A DNA stretch of 64,000 bases, from NCBI RefSeq assembly GCF_004349265.1, contig NZ_SMFL01000003.1, forward strand, positions 310,001-374,000, read 5' to 3'. Both the position numbers and the translations under genes were made by a program. The stretch comes from Dyadobacter psychrotolerans (GTDB lineage: Bacteria > Bacteroidota > Bacteroidia > Cytophagales > Spirosomataceae). Below are positions 62,282-64,000 of the stretch, one piece after another; the stretch's first letter is position 1, and every line of letters starts with the position of its first letter. A model generated the notes under the pieces. It did no database searches and was not told where the DNA came from. It worked only from the letters and a program-made list of their open reading frames with translations.

Positions 62282-63790
62282 ATGCAAACTGCCGTTTTCT
62301 TCCGCTCTTACATTTCGTTACTTCTATCCGTAATTGTGGCAACGTCTTGTTTTAATAAAAACAATAAAGAAAAAAACCTGGCTAATCAATTGCCTGGAGG
62401 AAAACTAGCTGAAAAATATTGTGGATCATGTCATTTGGCACCAAGCCCCTCTTTACTCGACAAAGAAACCTGGCATAACCGGGTGTTACCGGCCATGGCA
62501 AAACAGCTGGGACTTGAAGTCTGGCAGAATGCCACCTATTACCAAAATGAAAAATCTGCAATTTCTTATTCCGACTGGATGCAGATTGTTGCCTATTATG
62601 ATTCTCTCGCGCCTGCTCATCTAACTTCGCTAAAACCACCGGTTGATCTGGTTAATGATTGGTCCATATTTTCATTACTAAAACCCAAAGTAAATAATTC
62701 TAATATTGCAACTACAACGCTGGTGGCTATCGATTCAAATTCGATTTACACCAGCAATTCAGAAACAGGATTGTTAAATAGATGGGGTCAGAATTTAATA
62801 TTACAATCAACTGTCCAACTGCCTTCACCTGCCGTTCAGCTGACATTTGAAAAAAATAAAAATACAATTATAACCTGTATCGGAGAAATGAAAGCGCTGG
62901 ATGTGCCTTCGGGGAACCTGCTGTTTTTTAATGGGTCAAATAATCAGTTGACGACTATCGCAAATAATCTGTTCAGGCCTGTTCAAACTGTTTCAGCAGA
63001 TTTCAATAAAGATGGATTGACAGATTATATTGTTTGCAGTTTCGGACATAATAAAGGCGGATTATACCTGATGGAACAACAGGCTGGTAAATCTTTCAAA
63101 ACTATCCCTGTCAGAGAGATTCCGGGAGTAACGCAAAGTATTACCGGAGACTTTAATCAGGATGGCTGGATCGATTTTATGACTTTATTTGCCCATGGAG
63201 ATGAAGGAATTTGGCTTTTTACAAATGATAAAAAAGGCGGGTTTCAAAGCAAAAACATACTTAGGTTTCCTCCCGTTTATGGTTCCAGCAGCTTTCAGCT
63301 GGCGGATATGAACAAAGATGGAAAGCCTGATATTGTTTACACCGCAGGCGATAACAGTGACTATTCCAGGATTTTAAAACCTTATCACGGAATTTACATT
63401 TTTACCAATACCGGAAACTTGCAGTTCAAACAGACATCATTTTATCCTGTAAACGGATGTACAAAGGTAATGATTGCAGATTTTGACCTGGATGGAGATA
63501 CAGATATGACTTCTATTGCTTTCTTCGCTGATTTTAAGAACAATCCTGCTGAAAGCTTTATTTATTTTGAACAGAACAAGGAAAAATCAGACTTCCATTT
63601 TACGCCACATGCAATACCAATTCATAAGGAAGGCAGATGGATTTGTATGGATGTAAAAGATTTTGATGGTGATGGTGATCAGGATGTTGTATTAGGCAAT
63701 TACTCCAAAGGATTTCTTAATGAAGATCATTTTGAACTCAATTGGAATGTGAACCTGCCTTTTGTTGTGTTGATCAACAATACGAAATAA
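62282..63790 (+). CDS. lipoprotein with heme-c motif and FG-GAP/VCBS repeats
   Basis: 502 residues from the ATG at 62282; a TTG at 62261 lies in the terminator T run and is rejected. The signal peptide ends VATSC, lipidated Cys at residue 23. A c-type heme site, CGSCH, is at residues 47-51, inside a small cytochrome-like domain (about 35-115). The rest is a beta-propeller of FG-GAP/VCBS repeats, each with a calcium-type loop: DFNKDGLTD, DFNQDGWID, DMNKDGKPD, DFDLDGDTD and DFDGDGDQD. Such proteins often accompany SusCD pairs. I infer electron transfer or cofactor-assisted glycan binding at the outer membrane. Confidence 0.82.
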   Translation: MQTAVFFRSYISLLLSVIVATSCFNKNNKEKNLANQLPGGKLAEKYCGSCHLAPSPSLLDKETWHNRVLPAMAKQLGLEVWQNATYYQNEKSAISYSDWMQIVAYYDSLAPAHLTSLKPPVDLVNDWSIFSLLKPKVNNSNIATTTLVAIDSNSIYTSNSETGLLNRWGQNLILQSTVQLPSPAVQLTFEKNKNTIITCIGEMKALDVPSGNLLFFNGSNNQLTTIANNLFRPVQTVSADFNKDGLTDYIVCSFGHNKGGLYLMEQQAGKSFKTIPVREIPGVTQSITGDFNQDGWIDFMTLFAHGDEGIWLFTNDKKGGFQSKNILRFPPVYGSSSFQLADMNKDGKPDIVYTAGDNSDYSRILKPYHGIYIFTNTGNLQFKQTSFYPVNGCTKVMIADFDLDGDTDMTSIAFFADFKNNPAESFIYFEQNKEKSDFHFTPHAIPIHKEGRWICMDVKDFDGDGDQDVVLGNYSKGFLNEDHFELNWNVNLPFVVLINNTK

Positions 63791-63803
63791 ACACGTTTCT
63801 CCT

Positions 63804-63998
63804 TTATTCATCCCGTTTCCAGTCCGCCGGCAGAAGCGAAGCAAACCGGTCTTTTCCAAGATCTCCCGCGATTTCAAAACCCATAGGCATTACAACCCAG
63901 CCCTGTGGTGTGATTACAATGTACCCATTTGGGAAAGTAAGCTGTGTATGTGGATAAGGCATATCAGCGTAAGGCGACCGTCCTTTTCTTTTGGTATA
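63804..63998 (-). CDS. C-terminal end of an unidentified gene (continues beyond window)
   Basis: On the minus strand a frame of 64 codons is open from the window edge to a TAA at 63806-63804. It reads without interruption and contains YADMPYPHTQLTFPNGY and GWVVMPMGFEIAGD, ending SLLPADWKRDE. This looks like real protein, and the overlapping plus-strand frame does not. I do not recognise the family. It converges on the FG-GAP gene with only 13 bases between the stop codons. Confidence 0.6.
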   Translation of the reverse strand, partial: YTKRKGRSPYADMPYPHTQLTFPNGYIVITPQGWVVMPMGFEIAGDLGKDRFASLLPADWKRDE

Positions 63999-64000
63999 AA

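Noticed and set aside
63742..63957. Open plus-strand frame at the right edge
   Set aside because: It overlaps the end of the FG-GAP gene; the minus-strand frame at 63804-63998 has better protein character and runs off the window.
1..64000. Search for tRNA, rRNA, CRISPR arrays, insertion sequences, prophage and riboswitches
   Set aside because: No tRNA-like ends, spaced repeat arrays, transposase or integrase genes, or known riboswitch cores were recognised by eye.

Overview
This window is chromosomal DNA of a Bacteroidota, most likely a Cytophagales member close to Dyadobacter or Spirosoma. The evidence is two SusC/SusD pairs, an ECF sigma/FecR/STN-SusC cascade, a fused MurF-Alr enzyme, a DUF2723 membrane glycosyltransferase, and promoters of the Bacteroidota type (TTG, then about 19-23 bases, then TAnnTTTG). 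Gene density is high. I see no rRNA, tRNA, CRISPR array, insertion sequence or prophage.

Layout. 1-1930: the end of an OmpA-family gene and two tandem paralogues, each a membrane anchor plus a helix-hairpin-helix-like domain. 2001-7082: htpG, a lipoprotein, a chemoreceptor-type sensor stub, a seven-helix membrane protein and a 1-Cys peroxiredoxin. 7319-10263: a tight cysteine desulfurase / XdhC / MocA operon, which reads as a molybdenum-cofactor maturation unit with no molybdoenzyme beside it. 10386-13685: an ABC transporter operon carrying its own YtrA-type GntR repressor, with a near-palindromic operator at 10349-10372. 13776-20774: cell-wall, polyphosphate and topology housekeeping genes (murF-alr, ppk1, gyrB). 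21077-26365: ThuA and a four-part protein (SGNH-like, beta-propeller, repeat helices, cytochrome c), then an outer-membrane barrel. 26658-31400: the first SusCD pair. 31401-32150: a 750-base gap. 32151-35593: DUF1761, queG, grpE and dnaJ. 35716-45746: a secreted phosphatase-type enzyme, a GT117-type protein, a NatAB-like exporter, small unknowns, a divergent alanine dehydrogenase and tsaE. 45949-52633: DUF1801, a heparinase-type lyase, a Tat-exported TIM barrel, a PQQ dehydrogenase with built-in cytochrome c and a Gfo/Idh/MocA oxidoreductase. 52764-63790: a small exported protein, two ECF sigma factors of different types, FecR, an STN-type SusC, SusD and a heme-c/FG-GAP lipoprotein.

How the genes work together. 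The right-hand end is a classic surface-signalling nutrient locus: SusC (56838-60410) can signal through its STN domain to FecR (55540-56625), which would release the sigma factor (54851-55474). Three exported proteins carry c-type heme sites (21077-24247, 49338-51437, 62282-63790), suggesting periplasmic sugar or alcohol oxidation feeding the respiratory chain. Several genes (queG, tsaE, the sigma factor at 54851, murF-alr, the second susC) have a -7 box so close to the start codon that their mRNAs should have almost no leader.

The items most worth following up are the inverted heptad-repeat element at 43878-44018, the YtrA-like operator, the SGNH domain lacking both catalytic residues, the alanine dehydrogenase lacking its catalytic histidine, and the leaderless-promoter pattern. 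I did not find a clearly new defence or mobile system here.
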